Virus record (IMG/VR): IMGVR_UViG_3300034407_002255
Coordinates: 1-54,196 of that record
Length of the DNA stretch: 54,196 bases
From: a virus
Strand: one strand, 5' to 3'
Under the pieces are notes generated by a model, which did no database searches, was not told where the DNA came from, and saw nothing but the letters and a program-made list of their open reading frames with translations. Shown one piece after another: positions 7,262 to 17,800 of the stretch (position 1 is its first letter; every line of letters starts with the position of its first letter). The translations under genes were made by a program, and so were the position numbers.

Positions 7262-10200
7262 ATGGCACCTTTTGATTCTGGATTACCAACAAAAATATCT
7301 CCATTAATAGATGGTCAAGTGCCTGATTTTATTCAGGCAGATCATCCTGTTTTTGTAGAGTTTCTTAAACAATATTATAAGTTCTTAGAATCTGCTGAGA
7401 TTACTATCGACGGCACAGTTGATGATTTGTTATTGGAGACATTTACAACAAGTTATGTGTCCTTGGATGGTACAAATGAGTCAGGATTGGACGGTGGAGA
7501 TAGAGTTGTTTTAGAGACAGGTTCTGGCACCACAGGAAAATTTGAAATTGGTGAAACCATCACTGGATCGACAAGTAAAGCAACCGCAACAGTTCTTGTT
7601 GACGCAGAGGGTAAAGCAGCTTCATGGACTGCTAGACTTTTCATTTCTGCGAACCAAAAGTTTATTGAAGGTGAAACAATAACTGGCGGAACATCTGGTG
7701 CGACCTCAACTATATTAACATATAGGGCAAACCCTGTACAGAATATTCAACAACTTTTAGAATATCAAAATACAGATAATACAGTTGATCATTTTTTAAC
7801 AGCGTTTAGAGATTCGTTTTTGGACTCCATCCCTCTTGCTCTTGCAGATGGAGTATCAAAAAGAAAATTAATCAAATCAATTCGTGACTTGTACGCAGCA
7901 AAAGGAACTTCAGAGGGTCACAAGTTATTCTTTAGAATTTTATTGGGTCAGGAAGCAGAGATAGACTATCCATCGAAGTACATGATGAGAATAAGTGATG
8001 GTAACTGGTCCACTCCGACGATAATTAGATGCACATCTGATTCCACTGGTGCCATACCGTCAGAGATGGCAGGCCAAACTGTAACTGGAGCATCATCTGG
8101 AACTAAAGCTCAAATTATAGGTGTGACCACCTTCAATCAAGGTACAGATTCCGTTGTTGAATTTTCGTTACGAGAGGATAGTATTGAGGGTTCTGGTTTT
8201 TCTATTTCAGAAACATTTACCGGACAAACAACATCAACCGATATAATTCAACAGTTCACAGTGCAAGGTATTGTAACAGATGTAACCGTAAACGACGGCG
8301 GTATTCTTTACAGTGTCGGAGATGCAATAACCTTTGACACTCAAAAGGGTAATGGTCGGGCTGAGGCAAAAGTTAGTGAAATCAGTAGTGGTTCAATATC
8401 GGGAGTGCATATTGAGGAACGTGGTGAGAATTATGCTATTGGAGACTCTTTAAAATTCACACCAGCATCAACTGATGTTTCTGTAGATGATGCGAGAGCA
8501 TTTGTTTCTGTCGTTGGTGGTCGGTTATCATTAGAGGATTCAACAGCAATCACCCCAACTTTTTTCAATGTAGAAAATGAAACAAACTCACAGTTTGTCA
8601 ATACAAAAATATTACTAAATGGAACGTCCATAGCTGACGCTGCTGTTGAACCGTATGCTGTTCAAGGGACTGATAGAAGATATAGTGATAGCAGACTTTA
8701 TTACTATCCACTGTATGTCACTAAGGCAAGAGCAGAGGCAGCAAACACCTCAACTGGACTTGCTCACGCACACGTTTTTGAACAATATCCTGACATAGTT
8801 TTTTATATGCCCAGTGATGATCAGAATCATGCGAAGTCAACCTTCGACTCATCAAAGTATGATTTATTTGTGACAAGACAAAAAACAGTTGATGATGGGG
8901 ATGAAATAGTTTTAGAGGATGATTTTAAACTTCTTCAAGAGGAAGAGTTATTATCTCTAGATTCTTATGGCACAGATACAGATGGTATCATTTTGGAGTC
9001 AGGGACTTTCACGGTTGCTGAATCAACAGAGATTAATAGACTGTTTTTTGTTGATGGCGGCGGTGGTTACAAAAAATTACCAACGGTCACGGTGACTTCC
9101 TCCGCTGGTTCCGGTGCAGAAATGGTTGCAAATACAACCACCATTGGTGCTATCAAAGAGATTGAAGTTGTTGATAACGGATTCAAATATAACGCAGATG
9201 TTCCAGAGGCATCTGTTAACACAAACTTGATATTGAAAGATGTTGATGCTACATTTAACTTTGGTAGTCGATTGACATCTCATACAGGAAATGTTGTTTC
9301 ATACGACAATTCAGTTCATAAGTTAGTTACTAGTTCAACACCTACCAATAGATTGACAATGGAACAATCTGGTACTTTCAATGAAGCTATTAGATTAGAA
9401 AATACTGCGTTTGCAGGAATCGGTGAAGAACAGCATGGACCAGTTAATCAGAACTATAGTGTGCAAGATGAATCAGATGATGGTGTATTAATTGATAATC
9501 ATAGTGAAAAAGATACAAGGATTACCTTAGAGAATGAGCCAGGTTCTATAGTAATTGATGCTTTTGAAATTGGAAATTATGAACAAATTAGTTTAGAGCA
9601 AGACTTAGATTCTCCCGTAGATGTAGGAATTGAACTTGAGGACAGTTTAGTTGTAAAGGCAGATGTATCTGGTAAGATTTTATTGAATTCTCATAGAAGA
9701 ATAAAATTTGCACGGACTGAACAACTAAATGAAAGAGTGGATTTAGAGGATGCCACTGTAGGTAACAATGTTTTTGGCGAACAACAATCAGGTGGGCTTC
9801 TGTATAACTCTAGCATGGATGATGTTGGTGACCGTTTCGACCTTGAGGCTGATACTCCCGGCAGAGAGGGGAGAGGGTTTATTCAGTTTGAAACTGCCAC
9901 TGAAAGTAGTTCGGGGTTAGGAAGAGAACCTAGACCAATTTTTGATGGAACTGGTTTTAGTGAAGGCGATAGAGTAACATATGAAATTGATACTAGTATA
10001 GAATTTGGGAATAATACAGATTCCATCCTTTTGGAAACTTCTGAAAATCCGTTATTTAACTCGGGCAGTTTTCTCATACAAGAGGACACAGGTAACTCTA
10101 TAGTATTAAATACTAGTGGCGGTATTGATAATGAACTAGATGTTGGAGATAAACTTTTACAACCTGTTTTAGATCGTTCCGAAGCCTCTAATCCTGGCCA

Positions 10201-12682
10201 ATCAATAAAACATGTTAATACTCCAAACTCCAGATTAATCGGTGAGGGATTAGATACTTTTGTAACAGAAATTTCCGATCTTGATAATTTAGGACCTGCT
10301 GAATCTGGTAAAAACTTTATCGTTTACGATGAAGTCATCTTTTCTGGTGATGAAGATGGATATGGTTATATAAGTTTAGATGGAACTAATAACCTTAGCG
10401 CAGATGCGGGAGACAGAGTATTAAGCGAGCAAGCTGGATTTAATATTCTTCTAGATGGAAATCCATCCGATCCAAGTTTTGAATCTGGTGACATACTTCT
10501 TACTGAAGATGACACAGGTGGTGAACAGATAATTTTAAATGCCACTGATAATCGTGCTAGAGATGATGGTGATGAAATTGTTATGGAAGATGCCTTTAAT
10601 GTTGTAGGTGATTCCATATCAGATGCGGCCGGTGGTATTGCAACAGTTCTTAATCAGGGTACAGCATCAGTAACGGCAAATATTGGAACGACAGCACCCA
10701 GACTTGGTAATTATATAAACACCGATAGTCTTGTCAGCGAGGACATCATAAGAATTCAAGATTCATATTTTTATCAAGCATTCTCTTATGAAGTTAAAGT
10801 TGGTTCTATTCTATCTGATTATATCAATGAGTTGAAAGCATCAGTTCATCCTGCTGGATTTATTCCTTTTGGTAAATTATCACTGTCATCACAGATATCT
10901 GTAAAGATAGGCACAACCGGAGAAAGCACTATTGACTTTACCGGAGACACAGATACGTTTAGTCCAGAATTTGCATCTCTCTTTGGTCTTGTATTTGGTG
11001 AGACTTTGCGTATGCATCATGGCGAGGTAAGAGAAGGTGTTCTTTCTCCAGATGGTAGTAGCAGTTTATTTAACTCATTAGTACAAGAGAACGGAACTGC
11101 CATAGGTGACAAGCTTTTAGAAGAGACTGACGGCGATGCATTGTTGTTTGAAAGTGGTTTTGAGATTGCGGTGGAGAACTCACCACAACACAGTGACGGT
11201 GCTATCCTTTTGGATGCTGGTGTTGGTGGTTCGTTATTATTAGAAACAGCTTTAGGAGAAAATCTAAATCAAGATAGGTCTGTTTCTCATATCACCAAAT
11301 TGTCAGTTAGGCCAGAGATCACTGCACCTAAAACTGCATATGGTGCCCCGATTGCTTCTGGTGTACCAGCTGGTTCTTTATTCATAGCTCCCGGCGGCAT
11401 ACAACTGGAGGATGGATTGTCCGATGGACTTCCGGCCATCGAAAAAGATAATTTGGTGTTAGATGGTGTTGATAACAATAGCACTGGTGGTGGTGATAAA
11501 ATACTTTTTGAAGAAGACTTCAATACGGTATCTGGTGTAAAAATCTCTGACTTGGATGGTTTGTCTATAAGTGACTTAGTTGAATTAGACACTGTAGGAT
11601 TTGTTGAAAATGCTGGTTTAGACTCTGATGGTGATAACATAGCACTTGATGGCACAGATAGCTCTGCATCTAACGCAGATGACAGCCTCTTATTGGACGG
11701 CGGTATCGGCGGCGCTGGTGCTGGTTCCAAGTTACTTCTTGATGGTGCTGGGTTTAGAAATTTCAGTGATCCACCAGAGGGTGGAATAATATTTGAACAG
11801 AGCTCTGCATCTGAAGAATTAGTATTAGAGGATTTCTTGCAACTTCTCATGGAAGATGGTGCTAACATAGATTTAGAGACGGGAACAGATACGGGTCTTT
11901 TAATTGGTGAAGCGATTGGTGTTGGAGACAATAGTGTTAATATAGTCATTGAACATGGTTTGATTGCTGGTGAGAAACTTATCACAGAAGGAAGTAAAAT
12001 TGAACTTGAGGATGACACATTTGGTGGAACTATTCCACCAGAGAACTTTGGTAATAAAGGTATAACACAGTTTACAAGACAAGCAGTTATAACCACTAGA
12101 GACAAAACTAATAGACTCGCACTACAAGATGAATTTGAAATTAATTTAGGGATTGCATTAGAGGACAGTAGCGGAAGTATCAGATTAGATGGAACATCAG
12201 CTGTTCTTGACATTGAGGGGCAGATATTACTGGATGGCACAGACTCTGCTAAAAGTGATGAGGGGTCTCTGTTATTATTAGACAGGACAGATGGTGGTGG
12301 ATCAGATGCGGGAGATAATGTTCTTCTTGACAGCACAGGTGGACGTGATCTTGGTGACAAGTTGATTATGTTTGATACAGTTCGTAATTTTGTTGTTGGT
12401 AATGAGGGTGGTTTCTTTTTATTGGATGGGACAGATGGAACTGGCTCTAACGCTGGTGATGAGTTATTGTTAGAAACAAGTGATGATTTTGGGATAGGTG
12501 GAACACTTGAATTTATTAATCAAAATACGATTAATTTGGCGAATGGTTTAGATGCAGAAAGTGGTGGTTTAGTATTGCCAGGGTCAGAAGCAGATACTGG
12601 TGAGGGTGAAGTTTTGGTAACAACCTTTGATAGCGCTATTGGTACGTTTGATTCAACACAAACAACCTTCGATGCTGCATAA
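7262..12682 (+). CDS. giant baseplate wedge-position structural protein (gp7-like position) with acidic LDGTD repeats
   Basis: An 1806-residue virion protein in the gp7 slot after gp6. Residues 1-55 (SPLIDGQVPDFIQADHPVFVEFLKQYYKFLE) and about 160-255 (FLTAFRDSFLDSIP, KRKLIKSIRDLYAAKGTSEGHKLFFRILLGQEAEI) form a conserved head seen in marine T4-like phages. Between and after these are Thr/Gly beta modules of the form GETITGxTSGAT. From about residue 580 to the end it becomes strongly acidic, with repeated LLLE, LEDG and LDGTD..S.AGD units; the tightest cluster is at 12179-12484. A late segment near 1180-1215 (FYQAFSYEVKVG, LKASVHPAGFIPFG) is non-repetitive and probably folds as a separate domain. 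T4 gp7 is 1032 residues; the assignment is positional. Confidence 0.7.
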   Translation: MAPFDSGLPTKISPLIDGQVPDFIQADHPVFVEFLKQYYKFLESAEITIDGTVDDLLLETFTTSYVSLDGTNESGLDGGDRVVLETGSGTTGKFEIGETITGSTSKATATVLVDAEGKAASWTARLFISANQKFIEGETITGGTSGATSTILTYRANPVQNIQQLLEYQNTDNTVDHFLTAFRDSFLDSIPLALADGVSKRKLIKSIRDLYAAKGTSEGHKLFFRILLGQEAEIDYPSKYMMRISDGNWSTPTIIRCTSDSTGAIPSEMAGQTVTGASSGTKAQIIGVTTFNQGTDSVVEFSLREDSIEGSGFSISETFTGQTTSTDIIQQFTVQGIVTDVTVNDGGILYSVGDAITFDTQKGNGRAEAKVSEISSGSISGVHIEERGENYAIGDSLKFTPASTDVSVDDARAFVSVVGGRLSLEDSTAITPTFFNVENETNSQFVNTKILLNGTSIADAAVEPYAVQGTDRRYSDSRLYYYPLYVTKARAEAANTSTGLAHAHVFEQYPDIVFYMPSDDQNHAKSTFDSSKYDLFVTRQKTVDDGDEIVLEDDFKLLQEEELLSLDSYGTDTDGIILESGTFTVAESTEINRLFFVDGGGGYKKLPTVTVTSSAGSGAEMVANTTTIGAIKEIEVVDNGFKYNADVPEASVNTNLILKDVDATFNFGSRLTSHTGNVVSYDNSVHKLVTSSTPTNRLTMEQSGTFNEAIRLENTAFAGIGEEQHGPVNQNYSVQDESDDGVLIDNHSEKDTRITLENEPGSIVIDAFEIGNYEQISLEQDLDSPVDVGIELEDSLVVKADVSGKILLNSHRRIKFARTEQLNERVDLEDATVGNNVFGEQQSGGLLYNSSMDDVGDRFDLEADTPGREGRGFIQFETATESSSGLGREPRPIFDGTGFSEGDRVTYEIDTSIEFGNNTDSILLETSENPLFNSGSFLIQEDTGNSIVLNTSGGIDNELDVGDKLLQPVLDRSEASNPGQSIKHVNTPNSRLIGEGLDTFVTEISDLDNLGPAESGKNFIVYDEVIFSGDEDGYGYISLDGTNNLSADAGDRVLSEQAGFNILLDGNPSDPSFESGDILLTEDDTGGEQIILNATDNRARDDGDEIVMEDAFNVVGDSISDAAGGIATVLNQGTASVTANIGTTAPRLGNYINTDSLVSEDIIRIQDSYFYQAFSYEVKVGSILSDYINELKASVHPAGFIPFGKLSLSSQISVKIGTTGESTIDFTGDTDTFSPEFASLFGLVFGETLRMHHGEVREGVLSPDGSSSLFNSLVQENGTAIGDKLLEETDGDALLFESGFEIAVENSPQHSDGAILLDAGVGGSLLLETALGENLNQDRSVSHITKLSVRPEITAPKTAYGAPIASGVPAGSLFIAPGGIQLEDGLSDGLPAIEKDNLVLDGVDNNSTGGGDKILFEEDFNTVSGVKISDLDGLSISDLVELDTVGFVENAGLDSDGDNIALDGTDSSASNADDSLLLDGGIGGAGAGSKLLLDGAGFRNFSDPPEGGIIFEQSSASEELVLEDFLQLLMEDGANIDLETGTDTGLLIGEAIGVGDNSVNIVIEHGLIAGEKLITEGSKIELEDDTFGGTIPPENFGNKGITQFTRQAVITTRDKTNRLALQDEFEINLGIALEDSSGSIRLDGTSAVLDIEGQILLDGTDSAKSDEGSLLLLDRTDGGGSDAGDNVLLDSTGGRDLGDKLIMFDTVRNFVVGNEGGFFLLDGTDGTGSNAGDELLLETSDDFGIGGTLEFINQNTINLANGLDAESGGLVLPGSEADTGEGEVLVTTFDSAIGTFDSTQTTFDAA
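12179..12484 (+). repeat. cluster of acidic LDGTD / LLLD protein repeats in the gp7-position gene
   Basis: About 100 residues made of near-tandem units of the form [LI]LLDGTDxxxSxAGDxLLL[ED]: ILLDGTDSAKSDEGSLLLLD, RTDGGGSDAGDNVLLD and LLDGTDGTGSNAGDELLLE, with shorter degenerate units between. Weaker copies lie near 7457, 10373, 10450, 11455 and 11640 in the same gene. The same unit recurs in gp18, gp14, the gp10-position protein and a fibre protein. Confidence 0.8.
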
Positions 12683-12686
12683 GAGT

Positions 12687-12694
12687 TATAAATA
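12687..12694 (+). promoter_or_regulatory. late promoter TATAAATA before the 216-residue fibre-like gene
   Basis: Perfect late octamer four bases after the stop of the giant gene and 22 bases before the next ATG at 12717. AGAGGGA at about 12702-12708 could serve for ribosome binding, although the gap to the ATG is slightly long. Confidence 0.8.
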
Positions 12695-12716
12695 ACATAT
12701 GAGAGGGATGTAGAAG

Positions 12717-13367
12717 ATGGCAGTACAATCAATAGGAGTAGGCACTAACGCTAACGATGGCAGTGGTGATACTCTGCGTGATGCAGGCGCAAAAATTAAT
12801 GACAACTTCACTGAACTTTATACAAAGTTCGGTGATGCTAGTAGTTTGAGTAGTGGTATTAGTGCGACTGCAACTGTGGTTACTTTAACAGCTCCAGAAA
12901 TTAATGGTGTTGTTGCAGGGACACAAACTTCTGCGACCATTACTACTTTGGCGACCACCACAGTAAACGGGACAACATTAAATGCTGGCACTCTTGCTCT
13001 TGCGGCGGGTTCAATAACGGATAGCTCTGGTGACATTGATTTTGGAAATGAAAACCTTGTAACTACAGGAACGTTTGGTGCGGGTGTTACCACTGTGGGC
13101 AACTTAACATGTGGTTCGATAACTTCCACAGGATCATCTATCGTGTTTGAGGGGGCAACATCAGATGACTTTGAAACAACTGTTACAGTGGTTGATCCGA
13201 CGGCAGATAGAACAATAACCATCCCAAATGAAACAGGGACAATGTTGACTACAGGTGCAACCGATGTGGTTAGTGGTAACATGATGAAAAGTTCCTCAAC
13301 ATTACTAATTGTTAATTCGTCAGGATCAACTGTAAAAACAGTTATAGGTTCTGGGGTTGCATCATAA
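12717..13367 (+). CDS. tail-fibre-like structural protein
   Basis: A 216-residue low-complexity protein rich in Thr, Ser, Gly and Ala. It opens with GTNANDGSGDTLRDAGAKINDNFTELY, a motif found at the N-termini of many phage fibre or virion-attached proteins. The body looks like fibrous beta structure (TVNGTTLNAGTLALAAGSI). Near the C-terminus are FEGATSDDFETTVTVVDPTADRTITIP and STLLIVNSSGSTVKTV, and both modules recur in the 524-residue protein at 21699. It lies between two baseplate genes under its own late promoter, so a baseplate-attached short fibre or connector is plausible, but this is inference. Confidence 0.65.
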   Translation: MAVQSIGVGTNANDGSGDTLRDAGAKINDNFTELYTKFGDASSLSSGISATATVVTLTAPEINGVVAGTQTSATITTLATTTVNGTTLNAGTLALAAGSITDSSGDIDFGNENLVTTGTFGAGVTTVGNLTCGSITSTGSSIVFEGATSDDFETTVTVVDPTADRTITIPNETGTMLTTGATDVVSGNMMKSSSTLLIVNSSGSTVKTVIGSGVAS

Positions 13368-13370
13368 ATA
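13363..13370 (+). promoter_or_regulatory. late promoter variant CATAAATA before gp8
   Basis: CATAAATA (first base off consensus) overlaps the upstream stop codon TAA at 13365-13367 and precedes the gp8 ATG at 13389 by 18 bases. The same one-base variant precedes the gene at 24258. Confidence 0.65.
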
Positions 13371-13388
13371 AGTAAATAGGAAAAACAA

Positions 13389-14885
13389 ATGGCTGCTATT
13401 ATCACAGAGAAGTTTAGACTTCACAACACTGATCAGTTTGAGGAATCCTTTACGGAGTCTGCTAACAATACTTACTACTTTTTCATTGGAAAGTCCATGC
13501 CCTTTACGTCAGGGACAAGTGGTGGATCAGACGCATCTCCTCCGACTCCTCTAGATGGTCCTACTGAAGAATTTTATGCTTGGGATGCAATGACCGCTGC
13601 AAAGAAGATTTCGTCAACTAACGTGCAACGTGTTATTCCCAGAAGGAATTGGGCAAACGGTTCCACGTTTGATATGTATAGACCAGATTATAGTTCTTCA
13701 AATACTGCAACGTCTGGAGCATCAAATCTGTATGACTCAACATTTTATTTTATGACTGCTGACAATAGGGTATATAAGGTATTAGATAATAATGCTGGAG
13801 CAGCGTTTAGTGGAACAGAGCCAACAAGCACCACCACCTCTCCATTTGCGTCGGGCGGATATGTATTACAATACATGTATACTTTATCTAGCAGTGAAAT
13901 CAATAATTTTCTAACATCAGATTTTCTTCCTGTGACAACAGACTCAACTGTTAGCGCTGCTGCCACAGATGGGGCCATTGACTCCCTAATTGTAACTGCT
14001 GGTTCTGGATACACGAATGGGACATATTACGCAGCTGTTTATGGAGATGGAACTTCTCAAGGAACATCTTCCGGTGCGATTGTGAGGATCACTGTTGCGT
14101 CTGGAGCAATTCAATCGTTTGGAATGACAGCGGGTACAGATACCACAGTTCATTCTGCTGGTGAAGGTTATACTTTTGGGACTGTTAATCTTTCGTCAGG
14201 TTTTACCTTTTCAGATGCATCACTGGCAACTGCTTCAGCAATGGGTGGTTCTGGTGGTTCTATTGAAGTCGTTATTGGACCGAAGGGTGGACATGGTTCA
14301 AATGCGGTAGAGGAACTTGGTGGTCATTTTCTCATGATGGCAACGTCACTCAATGCAGCTGAGGGTGATGACGTAACGACAGCGAATGATTTCCGTAATA
14401 TTGGTATTGTAAAAGACCCAACATCTTTTGGAACAACGTCAGTTGCAACGGATGCCACGGTAAGACTAACATATGCACTTAAACTGTCGGGTGTGTCCGG
14501 CACGTTTGATGGAGACGAAAAAATAAGTCAAGCATCCACAGGAGCTATTGGTAGAGTTGTTGAGTGGGACAGTTCTAATTCCATACTTTATTACCAACAA
14601 GAGAGATTTGGTGATTATGGAACAAATGGCACGAACGGTGGATATGTTGCTTTTAGTGGGGAAAATTTGGTTACAGGTGCAACCTCTGGTGCAACAGGAA
14701 CCCCAGACGCCGCAGCAGATACAGCAGTGACCCTTGCTGGTGGTAACACCATTACATTCACTAATGGTTACGCAAATCCAGAGATGGCTGCAGATAGTGG
14801 AGATATCATTTATATAGAAAATAGAAAACCGATCAGTAGATCATCTGACCAGATTGAAGATATCAAGGTAATTGTGGAGTTTTAA
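13389..14885 (+). CDS. gp8: gp8-like baseplate wedge protein
   Basis: A 498-residue wedge protein (T4 gp8 is 334). The N-terminal part carries the family signature: FRLHNTDQFEESFTE, TYYFFIGKSMPF, AAKKISSTNVQRVIPRRNW, then TADNRVYKVLDNN and GGYVLQYMYTLSS. Extra length lies in Gly/Ser/Thr-rich beta inserts in the second half, including KISQASTGAIGRVV and NLVTGATSGAT, modules also present in the two giant proteins on either side. The C-terminus ENRKPISRSSDQIEDIKVIVEF is typical. It is followed three bases later by the next structural gene. Confidence 0.88.
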   Translation: MAAIITEKFRLHNTDQFEESFTESANNTYYFFIGKSMPFTSGTSGGSDASPPTPLDGPTEEFYAWDAMTAAKKISSTNVQRVIPRRNWANGSTFDMYRPDYSSSNTATSGASNLYDSTFYFMTADNRVYKVLDNNAGAAFSGTEPTSTTTSPFASGGYVLQYMYTLSSSEINNFLTSDFLPVTTDSTVSAAATDGAIDSLIVTAGSGYTNGTYYAAVYGDGTSQGTSSGAIVRITVASGAIQSFGMTAGTDTTVHSAGEGYTFGTVNLSSGFTFSDASLATASAMGGSGGSIEVVIGPKGGHGSNAVEELGGHFLMMATSLNAAEGDDVTTANDFRNIGIVKDPTSFGTTSVATDATVRLTYALKLSGVSGTFDGDEKISQASTGAIGRVVEWDSSNSILYYQQERFGDYGTNGTNGGYVAFSGENLVTGATSGATGTPDAAADTAVTLAGGNTITFTNGYANPEMAADSGDIIYIENRKPISRSSDQIEDIKVIVEF

Positions 14886-14888
14886 TAA

Positions 14889-17800
14889 ATGCCCCAAAAA
14901 ACAAATTTAAATGTTGCCCCGTACTATGACGATTTTAATGAATCTGATAATTTTGTGCGAACACTGTTTCGGCCAGGGTTTGCCATACAGGCGAGAGAGT
15001 TAACACAGCTCCAATCGGTTTTACAAAATCAATTGGAGCAGGGATTTAGTCATATCTTCACAGATGGGACTATGATCATTCCTGGCCAAGTAACATATTC
15101 TGGAGGTAAAGACGCATTAAGATATGTTAAATTAGCATCAACAATTAGTGGAGAAACTATTGAGTTAGATCAGTTTGTTGACGCTGACAATCCTGTTATT
15201 GTCACAGGTAAAACTTCTGGTGTGCAGTTCATGGTGATCGACGTTGCAGCTGCAACATCAACTGACCCAGCAACTTTATTTGGTCATTATATTACAGGTA
15301 ACCTTCAAGGTACAAGAGATTATAATCAAAATACAGACAGAGATACCCTCCGTGGTGAAGTTCAACAACTTGATGCAGCAGGGTTCGATAGATTTGTTGT
15401 TGATGAGGAATTAACTGCAAACGTAGCAATTCAACACGGAAGCACTGCTTTTGCAATTGGGGATGTGTGTCTTAAAACAGAAGCGACAGAGGACACAAGT
15501 GTTACAGATGGAAGAGTAACCGGACTTTCAACTCTTGCAAAAATTTCTGAAGGTATATATTTTACCAGAGGACATTTTGTAAAAGTAGATGATCAAATTA
15601 TTGTTGTAGAAAAGTATAACTCAAAAAACATAAGCGTAAGAATTGGTTTACAGGTTAACGAAGAAGTTGTAACACCAGAGACAGATACCACTTTGTTAGA
15701 TAATGCACAGGGGTCATCTAACTTTGCTGCGAAGGGTGCCCATAGGTTAAAAATATCTTTAACTCTTGTATCAAAAGCACTTGGTTCTACAGATGATGCT
15801 AACTTCTATGAAATCGTTAGAATTAAAGATGGTAAAGCTGAGAAGTTTGCAAGAACCACAGATTATTCAATTATTGAAGAGACACTTGCTCGTAGAACCT
15901 TTGATGAATCTGGAAACTACACTGTAAGACCATTTACCTTCCAAATAAAAGAATCGGTAGACGTTAGTGTGGGTGCAGAGAATTTTGAAGGTGCATACAC
16001 GGTTGGCCAAACTACGGACAAAGGTAATGTTGCATCCGACGACTTACTAGCACTTCAAATATCTACAGGTAAAGCATATGTTAAAGGTTTTGAAATTGAA
16101 AAGATTGCTCCAACTGTTCTTGATATTACTAAGGCAAGAAGTTTCAATACTGTAAATGCTGGTGTCACTGCATTTGAGATTGGTAACTATGTAGCAATTA
16201 CTAATCTACACAGCACCCCAGATATTACATTTATTAGTGGTGAGTCAACAGCATTTAAAGAAATACAATTGTATGACACAGCAATCGCAACTAGAGGAAG
16301 TGCATCTGGCACAAAGATAGGTGTTGCTCGTGCAAGAACATATCAGCATCAGTCGGGAGTTGCAGGACAAACAGATGCAGTTTATCGTTTGTATCTTTTC
16401 GACATTAGACCATTCACTAGAATTACTTTATCCGATACTCCTAGTCCATCAATCACTTCAGTTGCTACTAATGGAGGTTCAAGAATAACTGGTAACACAA
16501 GTGGTGCAACAGGATTTGTGTTTGGTTCTGGAACCACTGGAACAACTCTTATTCTAACTAACGTTGCCGGAACTTTTCAGGCGGGAGAAAAACTTAAACT
16601 GTCAAACTCAGCTGAGACAGATCAGTTAATAGAAAATTCAAGTAACGCAGATTTAACTGTTGATAGATTAGTAACGTTTACGTTTGATCAAGTCCGGTCT
16701 GTTTTCATGGAGGACCCAGACTCGGGTCAAGACTTTACTGCTGACATAGCACTCACCTCAGTTCAGACCACGGCATCTTTTATTGTTCTTGATGGAACAG
16801 ATGCTAATGCTTCAGACTCAGAGGATAACATTGTTACGGAACAGGAGGGTATTCCTGTTTCTCTAAACCCTGCAGCATCTGGTGGAACGGGATCAACTGT
16901 TAAACAGGCAAAACTAGAAGAGGCTGAGAAAAACTTATCTTTGTTTAAGTTAGCAAAACGTCCAGTTAAGACCTTGTTGACTGCAACTAATAACGGAGTT
17001 AGTGATACCCAATTTACTATTCGTAAACAGTTTGTTGCAACCACAAACTCCTCTGGAGCTGTCACTGTTTCTGCTGGTGCAAATGAGACTTTTGTATCCC
17101 ACTCTGAAACGGACTATACTATATCCATTCTTACTGGTGGTACGGGCTCAGGAAAACAAGGTGACATAGTAAGTGCTTCAACAGGATTTTCTGGCGCTGG
17201 CTCTGCAACTCTGACAATCACCAACAATGCTGTTTTTGGAACTGGTGCTAAACTAAAAATAATGGCGACCCTACTGAAAACATCAGTTGTGCAAAAAACA
17301 AAGACCACAAAATTGATGAAACAGTTGAAGGTTGTTGCGGGAACAACAGATGCATTTGGAACTCGGCCTTCAGATAAAGTTATATCTCTGGGTAGGGCAG
17401 ATGCGTTTCGACTTATGGCTGTTTTTGAAGGTGTCGATTCAAGCACTGATGCTGCCGCACCAACTATAAGTTTAACTGATGTTAATGGTACTTTTATTCG
17501 TGGTGAAAAAATTGAGGGCGGAACTTCTCAAGCAACTGCAAGAATTGTTAACACCAATACACCGTTAAGTTTGGTTTATACGAGTGGAAATAAAACTTTC
17601 GTTGTAGGAGAAGAAATTACTGCTGAAAGCTCTGGTGCAACTGGAACGATATCTGCTGTTACCATTGGTGACAAAAATATCACACCTAACTTCCTATTTG
17701 ACTCTGGTCAACGAGATAACTTCTATGACATTTCTAGAATACATCGGCGGCCGGGTATCCCTGCCCCCGTTGGAAGACTTTTAGTCATCTATGATTATCT

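Noticed and set aside
11287-12360. 357-residue open frame on the minus strand opposite the gp7-position gene
   Set aside because: Lies wholly antisense to the acidic repeats; its Ser/Pro/Leu-rich product is what complementing GAT/GGT/TTA repeats gives. No promoter or ribosome site.
12818-13405. 195-residue minus-strand frame opposite the 216-residue fibre-like gene
   Set aside because: Repetitive Val/Pro product is the complement of Thr/Gly-rich fibre codons, and it runs across the gp8 promoter.
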